DNA of 64,000 bases from Prado023 sp964418695. GTDB lineage: Bacteria; Actinomycetota; Actinomycetes; S36-B12; CAIYMF01. This document shows positions 45,122 through 54,431 of this stretch, in pieces (positions within the stretch are counted from its first letter, which is position 1; every line of letters starts with the position of its first letter). Under the pieces are notes generated by a model, which was not told the origin of the DNA, did no database searches, and saw nothing but the letters and a program-made list of their open reading frames with translations. The stretch spans positions 62,001 to 126,000 of the forward strand of contig CAYQMN010000002.1 of NCBI GenBank assembly GCA_964418695.1, read 5' to 3'. The position numbers and the translations under genes are program-made.

Positions 45122-46030
45122 TTGAACAGGAGTTATGTCGAGGCATTCTTCAGGCACAAGTTCCTGCTGTGCCTGCCGATCGCGCTCGGCCTTGTCGTCG
45201 GTTCCGCATTGGCCTTCCGGGTCGAGCGGGAGTACCTCGCCAACGCGTCGTTCTGGGCCGATGCGCCCGTGACCGAGGCCTCCACCAACGGAACGACGGG
45301 CGGCGCTTCGCCGCCGGCGGCGGGCGAGTCGACCCTGCTGATGCAGATGCTGGCGACTCGCGCCTTCATGCGGTCGGTGGTCCAGGCCAGTCCGCTGGCC
45401 GAGGACTACGCTGCCGCGGCCCCAGTGGAGGCGGATCAGATGCTGGGGACCGTCGCGTCCACGATCGCAGTCACGGTCTCCGGACCGCAGCTGGTCGGCG
45501 TGACCGTGACCCGGACGGATCCCGTCGAGGCGACCGGCCTCGCCCAGGCGGTGCTCTCCGAGTTCGAGCAGGCCAAGATCGACCTGTCAGTGAACCGCGC
45601 CAAGTCCGCTCTGAACTACCAGCGGCGAGTGCTGGAGGCCGCCGAGGATGCTGCGGAGAACTCGAACGACCGTGAGACCACCCAGCGCCTCGCCGACGCC
45701 CGCGCCGCCTTCGACACCGCCAATGTGGCGGTGGTCAACGCCGAGTCCAGTGGGCTGCAGATCGTGGACCATCCCGACCTGGCCCTGCCGCAGGCTCGAA
45801 TGAAGACCATCGCGTTCGGCGGCATCGGTGGGATGATGGCGGGCCTCACCGTGAGCCTGATGGCACTGATCCTCACCATGGCGCGAGATCGCTCCATCCG
45901 GAACGAGCGGGCAGCGACGGCCCTCGGCTTCGATGTCATCGGCAGCGTGCCGAACGTGAAGTGGAAGCGCCGCTCACGGTCGGAGCAGAAGGCCACCAAG
46001 GACCGGCAGCCCGTCTCGATCGGGTCCTGA
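45122..46030 (+). CDS. Wzz/Wzc-type polysaccharide chain-length regulator
   Basis: A 302-residue polysaccharide co-polymerase with two membrane helices (about 15-33 and 234-256) flanking an extracytoplasmic coiled-coil region (about 150-205), and a basic cytoplasmic tail. Such proteins set glycan chain length together with a polymerase. The start is an uncommon TTG at 45122, preceded by GGGAG; the nearby ATG at 45135 is in another frame. It heads the + strand operon and would partner the ATPase-like protein at 46114. Confidence 0.85.
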   Translation: MNRSYVEAFFRHKFLLCLPIALGLVVGSALAFRVEREYLANASFWADAPVTEASTNGTTGGASPPAAGESTLLMQMLATRAFMRSVVQASPLAEDYAAAAPVEADQMLGTVASTIAVTVSGPQLVGVTVTRTDPVEATGLAQAVLSEFEQAKIDLSVNRAKSALNYQRRVLEAAEDAAENSNDRETTQRLADARAAFDTANVAVVNAESSGLQIVDHPDLALPQARMKTIAFGGIGGMMAGLTVSLMALILTMARDRSIRNERAATALGFDVIGSVPNVKWKRRSRSEQKATKDRQPVSIGS

Positions 46031-46113
46031 GCCCCGGCCGGCTGCCTGGCGACCCTGGTCCTGCCTCCCGCATGTCCCTCGATCACGTCCTGAGTCAGAA
46101 AGGAGCCCACAGC

Positions 46114-46755
46114 GTGGACCGCACCCCTTCGTCCGGCGAGGTCCACGTGGCACTTCCCCGCACCACTCCCGAGATCCTGGCGGCTTGCACGCAAGCCCTT
46201 CGGGCTGTGCGTGCCCGGCAGCCTGACGCTCGCACCTTCGCGGTGACCAGCGCGGTCCGCGGAGAAGGGCGCAGCACGATCGCCGCCGGCCTTGCGATCG
46301 CGACTGCCCGCAACCTCGGACGCCGGTGCGTGCTGATCGACCTTGACGTCGACAGCTGGCATGCCGGCAACGCCGCGTCCGAGCAGCGGGAGGCCGAGCT
46401 CCCGGCGAGGATCTGGTCGCACATCACATGGGCAAGCGCCGATCTCGGTGTTCTCCAGCTCAAGGAGCTGGCCACGGGCGCCACCCTGACGCGCTCGGAC
46501 GTGGGCACCATCGTGAGCGAGCTGCTCGACCACGAGACCGATGTGGTGGTTGATCTGTCCTGTCTGCCGCCTGTCGGCAGCGCCGACCAATTTGCTCCCC
46601 TGTTCGATGTGGTCGTGCTCGTGGTGCGGGCCGGCTCGACGTCGGAGGACGCGGTGCGGCGTGCCTCGCTGACTCTCGGCGAGCCGGCCGTTGTCCTGCT
46701 CAACCGCAAGGCCTCGGCCGTGCCGCGCTGGCTGCACCTGGGGGGTCGGTCCTGA
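46114..46755 (+). CDS. CpsD/CapB-like polysaccharide ATPase with altered P-loop
   Basis: A 213-residue cytoplasmic protein with the bacterial tyrosine-kinase (BY-kinase) Rossmann fold that normally pairs with a Wzz protein. Walker A reads GEGRST (50-55) where GEGKST or GEGKTT is expected, so the ATP-binding lysine is Arg53. Walker A' CVLIDLDVD (72-80) is kept, the later Walker B is VVVDLS, and no C-terminal Tyr cluster exists. It may be an inactive regulator. GTG 46114 is chosen for AAAGGAG at 8 nt. The stop overlaps the next ATG. Confidence 0.78.
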   Translation: MDRTPSSGEVHVALPRTTPEILAACTQALRAVRARQPDARTFAVTSAVRGEGRSTIAAGLAIATARNLGRRCVLIDLDVDSWHAGNAASEQREAELPARIWSHITWASADLGVLQLKELATGATLTRSDVGTIVSELLDHETDVVVDLSCLPPVGSADQFAPLFDVVVLVVRAGSTSEDAVRRASLTLGEPAVVLLNRKASAVPRWLHLGGRS

Positions 46756-46895
46756 TGTGGATGCTCGAGGCCCTGGTTGTGGCCCTGATACTCGGTCTGG
46801 TCACTCGGATCCCGGTGCGGACCGCGCGACTCGCCCTCGTCCCGTTCGTCGTCGGACTGGTCGCCCTGCAGGGCCTGAAGTACGGCCTGTTCTGA
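46755..46895 (+). CDS. 46-residue membrane protein, coupled on both sides
   Basis: A short hydrophobic protein (begins MWMLEALVVALILG, ends LKYGLF) with two closely spaced membrane-spanning stretches around a basic turn (TRIPVRTAR). Its ATG overlaps the stop of the CpsD-like gene and its TGA overlaps the ATG of the polymerase gene, so it is almost certainly translated. It may assist the polymerase or Wzz complex; there is no recognisable family. Confidence 0.78.
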   Translation: MWMLEALVVALILGLVTRIPVRTARLALVPFVVGLVALQGLKYGLF

Positions 46896-48469
46896 TGAGC
46901 GTCGAGGAACGGGGGGCCACGGTCGAGCCGTCACGCCGAGGGTCCGTCCTGCGTCAGTCGGCCCTGGCGGTTCCGTTGGTGCTGGTCACGTTGATTCTGG
47001 CGGCGGCTGCGGGGGTTCTGGCGCAGGGAAGCGCGCCGTTCCTGGCGCTGCTGTTCCCCGTGATGCTGGTGCCGGCCCTGGTATGGCTTCGACCGCGCTC
47101 GGTTCTGTACCTGCTGTTCGCAGCCGCCGTGGTCATCGAGCAGTTCGCCTATGAGGTGGCCCCCGACCGGGCTGGTGCCGTCACCTCACAGATCCCGCTC
47201 TTTCATGGCATCCTCCCGGCCGGCACGAACCCAGCGGAGCTGCTCCTGCTGATGGGCATGGTCGTGGTGCTGATGCAGGCGGTCCAGCGCCGGGAGCCAT
47301 GGCTCTACCGCACCACGGTCCAGCGGTTGATGCTCGGGGTCACCGGGTTCGTCGTGCTGTATTTGATGGTGGGGCTGGCCCGGGGCGGGAACCTGACCAT
47401 GGCCTTGTGGGAGGTGCGGCCGTTCTTCTACCTCCTCGGGACCTACCTGCTGGCCGCAGCGCTCATCACCCGGTTCTCCGAGGTCCGCCCGCTGTTGTGG
47501 ATCATGGTCGTGGGATCCGGGGTGAAGGCAGTCTACGGCCTGACGATCTTCATGTCGGTCCGCCATATGGATCCGCGGCCGGAAGCGGTCCTGGCTCACG
47601 AGGAGAGCTTCTTCCTGGGGGTCTACATCATCGCCACGGCGGCGATGTGGCTCTTCCGCTTCCGTGATCCGCTGCGGCTGGTCGCCACCCTCCTGCTGCC
47701 GCTGGTTCTCCTGTGCGACATGGTCAACAGCCGTCGGACCGCCTGGCTGATCCTCATCTCCGGGCTCCTCGTGGTCATGGTCATCGCTCTGGTCCAGCGG
47801 CGCGAACAGCGCAAGACGGTCGCAGTGGTCATGGTGGTCAGCGCTGTGGCGGCAGCCGTGTACTTCCCGCTCTTCTGGAACAAGGACGGCACGCTCGCGC
47901 AGCCGGCCCGGGCTGTGCGCTCGGCGGTCGCCCCGGACGAACGCGACCGCGGGTCCAACGACTACCGGGATATCGAGAACTTCAACCTCCAATTCTACAT
48001 CGGGATGGATCACAGCACCGGTCATGGCTTCGGCCGCCCTATTCAGTACTTCGGACTGGTGGATCTGCTGGAGATCAGCCCGATGCTGGCCTACGTCCCG
48101 CACAACGGGGTGCTCTACGTGTGGTGGCGGATGGGATTCTTCGGGGTGACGGTATTCGCGGTCATGGTCGGGCAGGGCGTGATCTCGGGTGCCCGTCTGG
48201 CGGCGGCGAGGCGACCGGAAGTGGCCATGATGGGCGCATTCACCGCCGCCGCCATCTTCGGCTACGTCGCGATGGGCGGGACCGACATGGGCTTCTTCTG
48301 GTTCCGCAATGCGATCGCGATGGGGACGCTCATGGGTGTGGTAGACGGCCTGGCGCGGGGCGCTCGAACCGAGCGCGAGCGCGAGGTCGCCGAGTTGGAG
48401 GGTGCGCAGGCCGGGGCAACGACTCGGCGGCTCAAGCGTGGCCGCGCGCTCACCGGGGTGGTGGCGTGA
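46895..48469 (+). CDS. O-antigen ligase/polymerase family membrane protein (Wzy-like)
   Basis: A 524-residue integral membrane protein with about ten to twelve helices and a large extracytoplasmic loop (about 330-395) before HNGVLYVWWRMG, the pattern of Wzy/WaaL proteins (PF04932 type). In a Wzx/Wzy system it would join lipid-linked repeat units outside the membrane. It is coupled by ATGA to the 46-residue protein upstream and to the acetyltransferase downstream. Polymerase is favoured over ligase because of the Wzz and Wzx neighbours. Confidence 0.85.
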   Translation: MSVEERGATVEPSRRGSVLRQSALAVPLVLVTLILAAAAGVLAQGSAPFLALLFPVMLVPALVWLRPRSVLYLLFAAAVVIEQFAYEVAPDRAGAVTSQIPLFHGILPAGTNPAELLLLMGMVVVLMQAVQRREPWLYRTTVQRLMLGVTGFVVLYLMVGLARGGNLTMALWEVRPFFYLLGTYLLAAALITRFSEVRPLLWIMVVGSGVKAVYGLTIFMSVRHMDPRPEAVLAHEESFFLGVYIIATAAMWLFRFRDPLRLVATLLLPLVLLCDMVNSRRTAWLILISGLLVVMVIALVQRREQRKTVAVVMVVSAVAAAVYFPLFWNKDGTLAQPARAVRSAVAPDERDRGSNDYRDIENFNLQFYIGMDHSTGHGFGRPIQYFGLVDLLEISPMLAYVPHNGVLYVWWRMGFFGVTVFAVMVGQGVISGARLAAARRPEVAMMGAFTAAAIFGYVAMGGTDMGFFWFRNAIAMGTLMGVVDGLARGARTEREREVAELEGAQAGATTRRLKRGRALTGVVA

Positions 48470-49035
48470 TGCGCCGGTTCCAGAACGTCCTTGTCCGACT
48501 TCTGGTCTATCTGACCAACCATCTGATCTCGCATGTGCCCAGCCACCGGATCCGCCGCACCTGGTACTCCGCGATGGGCGTGCGCGTCGGGATGGACAGC
48601 GCCATCCATCTGGGGTGCTTCGTCTGGTTCTACGGTCCCAACCACCTGTCGAACCTGGACGTGCGCATCGGATGCAATTCCATTGTCAACCGCAACTGCA
48701 CCCTGGACTTCCGCGGCCCTGTGACGATTGGCGACAATGTGAGCATCTCGCCCGAGGTCGCCATCATCACGACCCAGCACAAGTGGCGCGAGCCGGGATT
48801 CCCCCTTGACATCCGACCTGTGGTGATCGAGGACCATGTCTGGATCGGGATGCGAGCCATCCTGCTGCCGGGCACGCATGTCGGGCGCGGAGCGGTCGTT
48901 GCCGCTGGCGCCGTCGCCTCCGGCGACATCCCCCCGATGTCGGTTGTCGCCGGCATCCCCGCCCGAGTCGTCGCCTCGCGCCCGCCAGCTGCACTGGAGT
49001 ACCGACTCGACGATCTCACGACCCTCTACGAGTGA
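48469..49035 (+). CDS. Left-handed beta-helix acyltransferase (WbbJ/maa-like)
   Basis: A 188-residue hexapeptide-repeat O-acetyltransferase. Repeats run from VRIGCNSIVNRN to the closing AAGAVASGDIPPMSVVAGIPARVV, and the catalytic His is in TTQHKWREP. It is expected to acetylate a sugar of the repeat unit in the cytoplasm using acetyl-CoA. ATG 48469 overlaps the polymerase stop codon. Confidence 0.88.
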   Translation: MRRFQNVLVRLLVYLTNHLISHVPSHRIRRTWYSAMGVRVGMDSAIHLGCFVWFYGPNHLSNLDVRIGCNSIVNRNCTLDFRGPVTIGDNVSISPEVAIITTQHKWREPGFPLDIRPVVIEDHVWIGMRAILLPGTHVGRGAVVAAGAVASGDIPPMSVVAGIPARVVASRPPAALEYRLDDLTTLYE

Positions 49036-49043
49036 GGCCGAAC

Positions 49044-50372
49044 ATGGATACCAGCGTCGAGCCCTCCACGGCCGTGGCTACGGTGCCCGCGCCGCTTGCC
49101 GAGTCAGTCGCCGTGCCTGCGCGCACCGCCAGCCAGCCGAGCTCCCGGGTGCACGGGATCGACGGCCTGCGCGCGGTGGCGGCGCTCTGGGTGGTCGGCT
49201 TCCACATGTTCGCCTTCAGTGGCGGCTCGGTCCTGCCCGGACTGGACTTCGTCCTGCGCAGCGGGTCGACGGGTGTCAGCCTGTTCCTGGTGCTCAGCGG
49301 CCTGTGCCTCTACCTGCCGTACGCCGGCGGGCGGCACGCCCGGTTCACGCCAGCCGACTTCTTCCGCCGGCGGATGCGTCGGCTTCTGCCGGCCTACTAC
49401 GTCAGCCTGGTGCTGGTGCTCCTCGCACACATGGTCACTGCCGGTCGGATCGGCTTGCCCGCCTACTCGCCCTCCGAGTACGCCGCGCAGGTGGTGACAC
49501 ACGCGACGCTCACCCATCAGCTGTTCCCCGAGACGTTCTACGGTCTCAACGGGGCGTACTGGTCGCTGGGCCTTGAGTGGGAGCTGTACCTGACCCTGCC
49601 GCTGCTGATCGTGGCCGCCGTGCGCTTCGGGCTGCCCAAGGTGGTGGCGACCGTCTTCGTCGCCACCGCCGCTTGGCGGCTGGGAATCTTCGCTGCCGTC
49701 CAGTCAGGTTCTCTCGACGGCGACGGAGTCTGGGCGAATGTGGTGGCGGCCAACTTCTTCCTAGGGCGGTGGAGCGAGTTCGCCCTCGGCATGCTGGCTG
49801 CGGAGCTCTACCGGACCCGACGGATTCAGATCCGGTGGCCGCTGATCGCTGGTGCGGTGGTGGCCGCCGTCCTGGCGCTGGCACTGCCGGAGAATCCGCT
49901 GAACCACATGCTTTTCGGAGTGGTCTTCTTCACCCTCGTGCTGACCGTCCTGGCCAACGACAACTTCGTGGCGCGGGCGTTCTCCTGGCGTCCGCTGGTC
50001 GCGGTCGGGGTCATGTCCTATTCGCTGTACCTAGTGCACCAGCCGATCATCGAAGCTATGGGCCGCATGCTCGGTGACGAGCGCGGGACCGATCCGCGTC
50101 TGGTGTTCCTGGCCATGCTCGCGATCCTGCCCCTGCTGATGCTCGCCGCATTCGCGCTGTTCGCCACGGTGGAGAAGCGCGGGATGACCGCTGCCGGGAC
50201 GCCGGCCGGGGATCTGCTCTTCCCGCATCGGCGCGAGACCGCTGCCGCGGCCCCACCGCAGCAGGCCGCTGCCTCGACGCATGACCCGCTACCCGCCGCG
50301 ACGCCGCGGGCCGCCCACCTGGACGACGCGAGGATCTCGCCGCCCGTGACCACTGACGAGGACCGCGCGTGA
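49044..50372 (+). CDS. Acyltransferase-3 family membrane protein
   Basis: A 442-residue O-acyltransferase of the OafA/Acyltransferase-3 family with about ten membrane helices. The catalytic-type motif GIDGLRAVAALWVVGFHM sits near residues 37-54, RRRMRRLLPAYYVSL follows, and the cytoplasmic tail is Ala/Pro-rich. Such enzymes move acyl groups across the membrane onto glycans. ATG 49044 (GAGG 6 nt upstream) or GTG 49032, which overlaps the previous stop, may be used. The gene overlaps the flippase gene downstream. Confidence 0.9.
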   Translation: MDTSVEPSTAVATVPAPLAESVAVPARTASQPSSRVHGIDGLRAVAALWVVGFHMFAFSGGSVLPGLDFVLRSGSTGVSLFLVLSGLCLYLPYAGGRHARFTPADFFRRRMRRLLPAYYVSLVLVLLAHMVTAGRIGLPAYSPSEYAAQVVTHATLTHQLFPETFYGLNGAYWSLGLEWELYLTLPLLIVAAVRFGLPKVVATVFVATAAWRLGIFAAVQSGSLDGDGVWANVVAANFFLGRWSEFALGMLAAELYRTRRIQIRWPLIAGAVVAAVLALALPENPLNHMLFGVVFFTLVLTVLANDNFVARAFSWRPLVAVGVMSYSLYLVHQPIIEAMGRMLGDERGTDPRLVFLAMLAILPLLMLAAFALFATVEKRGMTAAGTPAGDLLFPHRRETAAAAPPQQAAASTHDPLPAATPRAAHLDDARISPPVTTDEDRA

Positions 50373-51919
50373 GTGCCGACATGACCCATCTGGACGCGGA
50401 GCAGGCCGAGGCGGAGCACCGTGGCCCGGAGCTGCCCGCTCACGCCGGCCCCGGTAGGAGCCTGGGCCGGAATCTGGTGAGCCTGGCTACCAGTCAGCTG
50501 ATCACCTGGGTGCTGGCCCTCCTCTGGACGTTCGTGGTGCCGCGCCTGCTCGGGCCCAACGACATGGGTCAGCTGGTCATCGCTACGTCGGTGACATCCC
50601 TGGTCGCGGTGCTGTTCGGAGTCCTGACGCGCGAGTTCCTGGTCCGCGAGCTGGTCCGCCGGCCGGAGAGCGCCCGGTCGGTCATCAGCACCGCACTGCT
50701 TACCCGGGTAGCGGTGATCCCCGTCCTGTTTGTCGTGGCGGCCCTGTACGGGCAGCTCGCGGATCTCAGCGGCCAGGGCATGACGGTCATGTACCTGACC
50801 GCGCTGGCGATGTCGTTCACGGTGCTGATCGACCCGGCCATCGCCACGTTCCAGGCCACGGAGCGGATGCAGTACATCGCTTACACCGACGTGGCGAACA
50901 AGTCGCTGACCACGCTCGGTGGCGTCCTGCTCGCGTTGGGCGGCTTCGGTGTGGTGATGATCGCAGGGCTCAGCTCGGTGGTCGCTCTGCTGGCGCTGGT
51001 CCTGGCGTTGGTCTGGGCACACCGCCTGATCCGGCTGGGGGCTCGGCCCGCTCCGGCGCTGCCCATCCTGCGTCGAGGCGCGCCCTACTGGTTCGTCGCC
51101 GTCTTCTACGTCGGCTACTTGTGGGCAGATGGCTTCCTCCTGGGCGTTCTGGCGCCGCCGGAGGTGGTCGGCTGGTACGGGGCAGCCAGCAGGCTGTTCA
51201 CCACGATGATGTTCATCGCCACGATCATCGCGACGGCCTCGCTGCCGCGGATGATCGCGGCGCACGCGAAGGGCGACGACGCCATGATCGCCGCTGGCCG
51301 CCCCTCCTTCGAGTGGGTCGTCATGCTCGGTCTGCCGATCGGCATCGGTCTGGCAAGCGTCTCCGGCAGCCTGGTGCCACTGCTGTACGGCGACGAGTAC
51401 CTCCAGGCGGTTGTCCCGCTCGCTCTGCTCGGCCTGGGCATCCCGCTGATGTACATGAACATCATCGTCGGTCAGATGTTCATCGCGTCGGGCCGGCCGC
51501 AGATGATCGGCTGGATGCTCGCGGCCGCAACTGTGGTCAACATCGGGCTGAACCTCACGCTCATCCCGGCGTCGCAGAGCGCCTGGGGCAACGGCGCGAT
51601 CGGCGCGGCTGCTGCCCTGCTGATGACCGAGGTCGTCCAGGCCGGGATCGGCGTGGCCCTGCTCGGGCGCAGGCTGCTCACCGGTGCCACGATCCGGCGG
51701 CTCGCCGCCACTCTGATGGCGTCCGGGGGGATGGCAGCAGCGGTGTGGCTCGTCCACAGCCAACCCCTCATCGTCCAGGTCCTGCTCGGCGCGGTGGTCT
51801 TCGTCGTGCTGTTCCTCGTCCTGCGGGTGCCAACGGCAGACGAGGTGGTCCAGGCCCGCCGCATCGGTCGACGCATTCTCGCGAAAGCGCGCCCGAGTAC
51901 TCAGAAGGAGAACGCATGA
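50369..51919 (+). CDS. Polysaccharide flippase (Wzx-like, MOP superfamily)
   Basis: A 516-residue protein with about 12-14 membrane helices, starting LGRNLVSLATSQLITWVLALLWTFVVPRLLGPNDMGQ, typical of Wzx-like oligosaccharide flippases that move undecaprenyl-linked repeat units outward. The first 30 residues are acidic and cytoplasmic. GTG 50369 overlaps the previous stop and the 3' end overlaps the GT4 gene. With Wzz and Wzy it defines the assembly route. Confidence 0.9.
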   Translation: MSADMTHLDAEQAEAEHRGPELPAHAGPGRSLGRNLVSLATSQLITWVLALLWTFVVPRLLGPNDMGQLVIATSVTSLVAVLFGVLTREFLVRELVRRPESARSVISTALLTRVAVIPVLFVVAALYGQLADLSGQGMTVMYLTALAMSFTVLIDPAIATFQATERMQYIAYTDVANKSLTTLGGVLLALGGFGVVMIAGLSSVVALLALVLALVWAHRLIRLGARPAPALPILRRGAPYWFVAVFYVGYLWADGFLLGVLAPPEVVGWYGAASRLFTTMMFIATIIATASLPRMIAAHAKGDDAMIAAGRPSFEWVVMLGLPIGIGLASVSGSLVPLLYGDEYLQAVVPLALLGLGIPLMYMNIIVGQMFIASGRPQMIGWMLAAATVVNIGLNLTLIPASQSAWGNGAIGAAAALLMTEVVQAGIGVALLGRRLLTGATIRRLAATLMASGGMAAAVWLVHSQPLIVQVLLGAVVFVVLFLVLRVPTADEVVQARRIGRRILAKARPSTQKENA

Positions 51920-53166
51920 GCACCACTCCAGCGCTGCGGATCCTCGTGGTCTCGCCGGTCTTCCCCTTCCCGGCGAGTTGGGGATTCGTCAAGCGCGTCC
52001 ACCACCTGACCGACGCCCTGGCTGCCCGACACGACGTCACGATGCTGACCTACGTCGGACCAGACGACAGCGCCGCCGACCAGAAGCGCTACCGGCTGGG
52101 GCCGCTGACGGTCGTGACGGTGCCGAGCCCCAAGGTTGAGGGGCTGCGCAAACGGCTGCGGCAGGCAACCTCGCTGGTGTCGCGCACGCCGTTTCACGCC
52201 GGGAGTCTGCGTACTGCCGCTCTGCAGGAGGCCTTGGACAATCTGCTGGCCAGCGGGTCGTTCGACGTCGTTGTGCTCGAGTCCAGCCAGTTGGGCTGGC
52301 TGCGCGTGGAGGGCGCCCCCGTGGTCGTGGACGAGCACAACATCGAGTCCGAGCTCCTGGGGCGGATGGCCGCGACCGAGTCCAGTCGGCTGCGCCGGGG
52401 CTTCAACCACTGGGAGCACGTCCGCTACCGCACCTTCGAGGACAGCGTCTGGTCGGCGTTGGATGGATGCGCCACGACCTCGGAGCGGGACGCCCAGGCT
52501 GTGCGCGAGCGCTGCCCAGGACTCGCAGTGACGGTGGTGCCCAACGGCGTGGACCCCGGTGAGTTCGCACCCACCGGCACGCCAGTGACCCCGGACAGTG
52601 TCGTCTTCACCGGCCTGCTGCGGTATCGGCCCAACGTCGATGGAATCGTGTGGTTCCTCGATGAGGTCTGGCCGGCGGTGCAGGCCCAGCGGCCGTCCGC
52701 CCAGCTGACCATCGTCGGTGATGGCCCTGAGGAACTGCTGGCGACCCTGCGTCGTCCGGGAGTCACCGTCACCGGGTGGGTCACCGACGTCAAGCCGTAC
52801 CTGGACGCCGCCGCCGTCGCGGTGGTACCCCTGCGGATGGGCGGCGGCACCCGACTGAAGGTCGTGGAGGCCATGTCGATGGGCAAGGCGATCGTGTCGA
52901 CCTCGCTGGGGTCCGAGGGCCTGGATGTCACGTCGGGCAAGCATCTCGAGCTTGTCGACGATCCGGACTCGTTCGCCGATGCCGTCGTGTCGCTGCTCGG
53001 CGACGCCGAGCGAGGCCGGAGCCTCGGTGTGGACGCACGGGCGCTGGTCGAGGAGCGCTACTCCTGGACCCGCTCCACCCGGACTCTCGAGGGCCTGCTC
53101 GTGCAGGTCGCCGCACCCGGACCGGCTGTCAGCGACACCGACGGGTCTGTGGAGCGGCGTCGATGA
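51916..53166 (+). CDS. Family GT4-type glycosyltransferase
   Basis: A 416-residue glycosyltransferase with two Rossmann domains: VVSPVFPFPASWGFVKRVHHL near the start, VVDEHNIESEL, VVPNGVDPGEF, VVFTGLLRYRPNVDGI, LTIVGDGPEELL and PLRMGGGTRLKVVEAMSMGKAIVST. It probably adds one sugar of the repeat unit at the membrane face. AAGGAG lies just upstream of ATG 51916, which overlaps the flippase stop. Specificity is unknown. Confidence 0.9.
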   Translation: MSTTPALRILVVSPVFPFPASWGFVKRVHHLTDALAARHDVTMLTYVGPDDSAADQKRYRLGPLTVVTVPSPKVEGLRKRLRQATSLVSRTPFHAGSLRTAALQEALDNLLASGSFDVVVLESSQLGWLRVEGAPVVVDEHNIESELLGRMAATESSRLRRGFNHWEHVRYRTFEDSVWSALDGCATTSERDAQAVRERCPGLAVTVVPNGVDPGEFAPTGTPVTPDSVVFTGLLRYRPNVDGIVWFLDEVWPAVQAQRPSAQLTIVGDGPEELLATLRRPGVTVTGWVTDVKPYLDAAAVAVVPLRMGGGTRLKVVEAMSMGKAIVSTSLGSEGLDVTSGKHLELVDDPDSFADAVVSLLGDAERGRSLGVDARALVEERYSWTRSTRTLEGLLVQVAAPGPAVSDTDGSVERRR

Positions 53167-54419
53167 GGCGGTCGAGCACAGCCTCGGCTCTGGTGCTTGC
53201 CGGCGGCCTGGTCGCCGCAGCACCAGCCATCTATCTGGCCGCCCTCTCGCTGGCCGCCTCGCGACGAGCAGCGCCCACCGAGATGGCCGAGCCCACGCTG
53301 CGGCTGGCGGTGCTGGTCCCGGCGCACGACGAGGAGCTGCTCATCGGCAGGTGCGTCGACTCGCTGTTGGCGCAGGACTACCCCGAGCAGCTCCGGCGGG
53401 TCGTCGTGATTGCTGACAACTGCACGGATTCCACCGCGCAGGTCGCACGCTCCCGAGGCGCGGACGCCCTGGAGCGCACCGATCCGGTGAACCGAGGCAA
53501 GGGCCATGCGCTGAACTGGGCGATGTCCGAGCTGGCCGCTTCGGATCCGGGCATCGACGCCTTTGTCGTGGTCGATGCGGACTCAGTGACCGAGCGAGGC
53601 CTGCTGCGTGCCCTCGCCCTGGCAGCGCAATGCGGTGCGCAGGCGGTACAGGCGGACTACGAGGCGCTGGTGGAGGGTGACGACGACCGAGCGCACCTGC
53701 GTGCCGCCGCGTTCCTGCTCTTCCACCGCGCTCGCTTCTCCGGCAAGGCGCGCCTTGGGCTCCCCTGCTCGCTCGTGGGCAACGGGATGCTGTTCACCCG
53801 TGAGCTCATCGAGACGCACCCGTGGGCCGCCTACTCCGAGGTGGAGGATCTCGAGTACACGCTGCAGCTGCGCCAGGCGGGCATCGGTCCCGTGTTCGCG
53901 GGTGACGGGCGGCTGGCCGCCCCGGTGGCCTCGTCCGGAGTCGCGGCGGACGTCCAGCGCAGCCGATGGGAGGGTGGCCGCGCAGTCCTCACTCGCCGAC
54001 ATCTGCCCGCGCTCGTCGGCTCGGTCGTGTCCGGCCGGCGTCCTGACCTCTGGGACGCGGCGGCCGATCTTGCTGTCCCACCCCTCGGAGTGCTGGCGGT
54101 CGGCGTGCTGGCGGGCACGGCGGGTGCCCTGGCCGGTGGCGCCCTCGGGGTCACGTCGCCTCGGGCGGCCGCGCCCTGGGTCGTGGCAACCGTGGCTCTG
54201 CCGGTGCACGTCCTGGTCGGGCTGCAGGCAGCCGACGCGCCTCCGGCCACGGTCGCGGCGCTTCGGTCTGCGCCGGCTCTCGTGGCCTCCGAGGCCAGAA
54301 CCCGGCTGCGACTCGTGGGCAGGGGCCGCAGCGACGAATGGGTACGCACGCCACGGTCGAAGGCCCAGGCGCAGCCCACAGGGCCGAGACCATCGGACGA
54401 ACGGGCGACGGGCAGCTGA
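53163..54419 (+). CDS. Family GT2 glycosyltransferase with membrane helices
   Basis: A 418-residue glycosyltransferase with a GT-A domain. It has an N-terminal membrane helix (about 8-30), LAVLVPAHDEE, VVVIADNCTDSTAQVA, GKGHALNWAM, the metal-binding VVVDADS, then GNGMLFTRE and a YSEVEDLEYTLQLRQ acceptor motif. Two C-terminal hydrophobic segments follow, the layout of processive or lipid-linked GT2 enzymes. It could build beta-linked glucan, which would explain the cellulase-like neighbours (inference). ATGA overlap with the previous gene. Confidence 0.88.
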   Translation: MRRSSTASALVLAGGLVAAAPAIYLAALSLAASRRAAPTEMAEPTLRLAVLVPAHDEELLIGRCVDSLLAQDYPEQLRRVVVIADNCTDSTAQVARSRGADALERTDPVNRGKGHALNWAMSELAASDPGIDAFVVVDADSVTERGLLRALALAAQCGAQAVQADYEALVEGDDDRAHLRAAAFLLFHRARFSGKARLGLPCSLVGNGMLFTRELIETHPWAAYSEVEDLEYTLQLRQAGIGPVFAGDGRLAAPVASSGVAADVQRSRWEGGRAVLTRRHLPALVGSVVSGRRPDLWDAAADLAVPPLGVLAVGVLAGTAGALAGGALGVTSPRAAAPWVVATVALPVHVLVGLQAADAPPATVAALRSAPALVASEARTRLRLVGRGRSDEWVRTPRSKAQAQPTGPRPSDERATGS

Positions 54420-54431
54420 GGGCGGCTGTCC

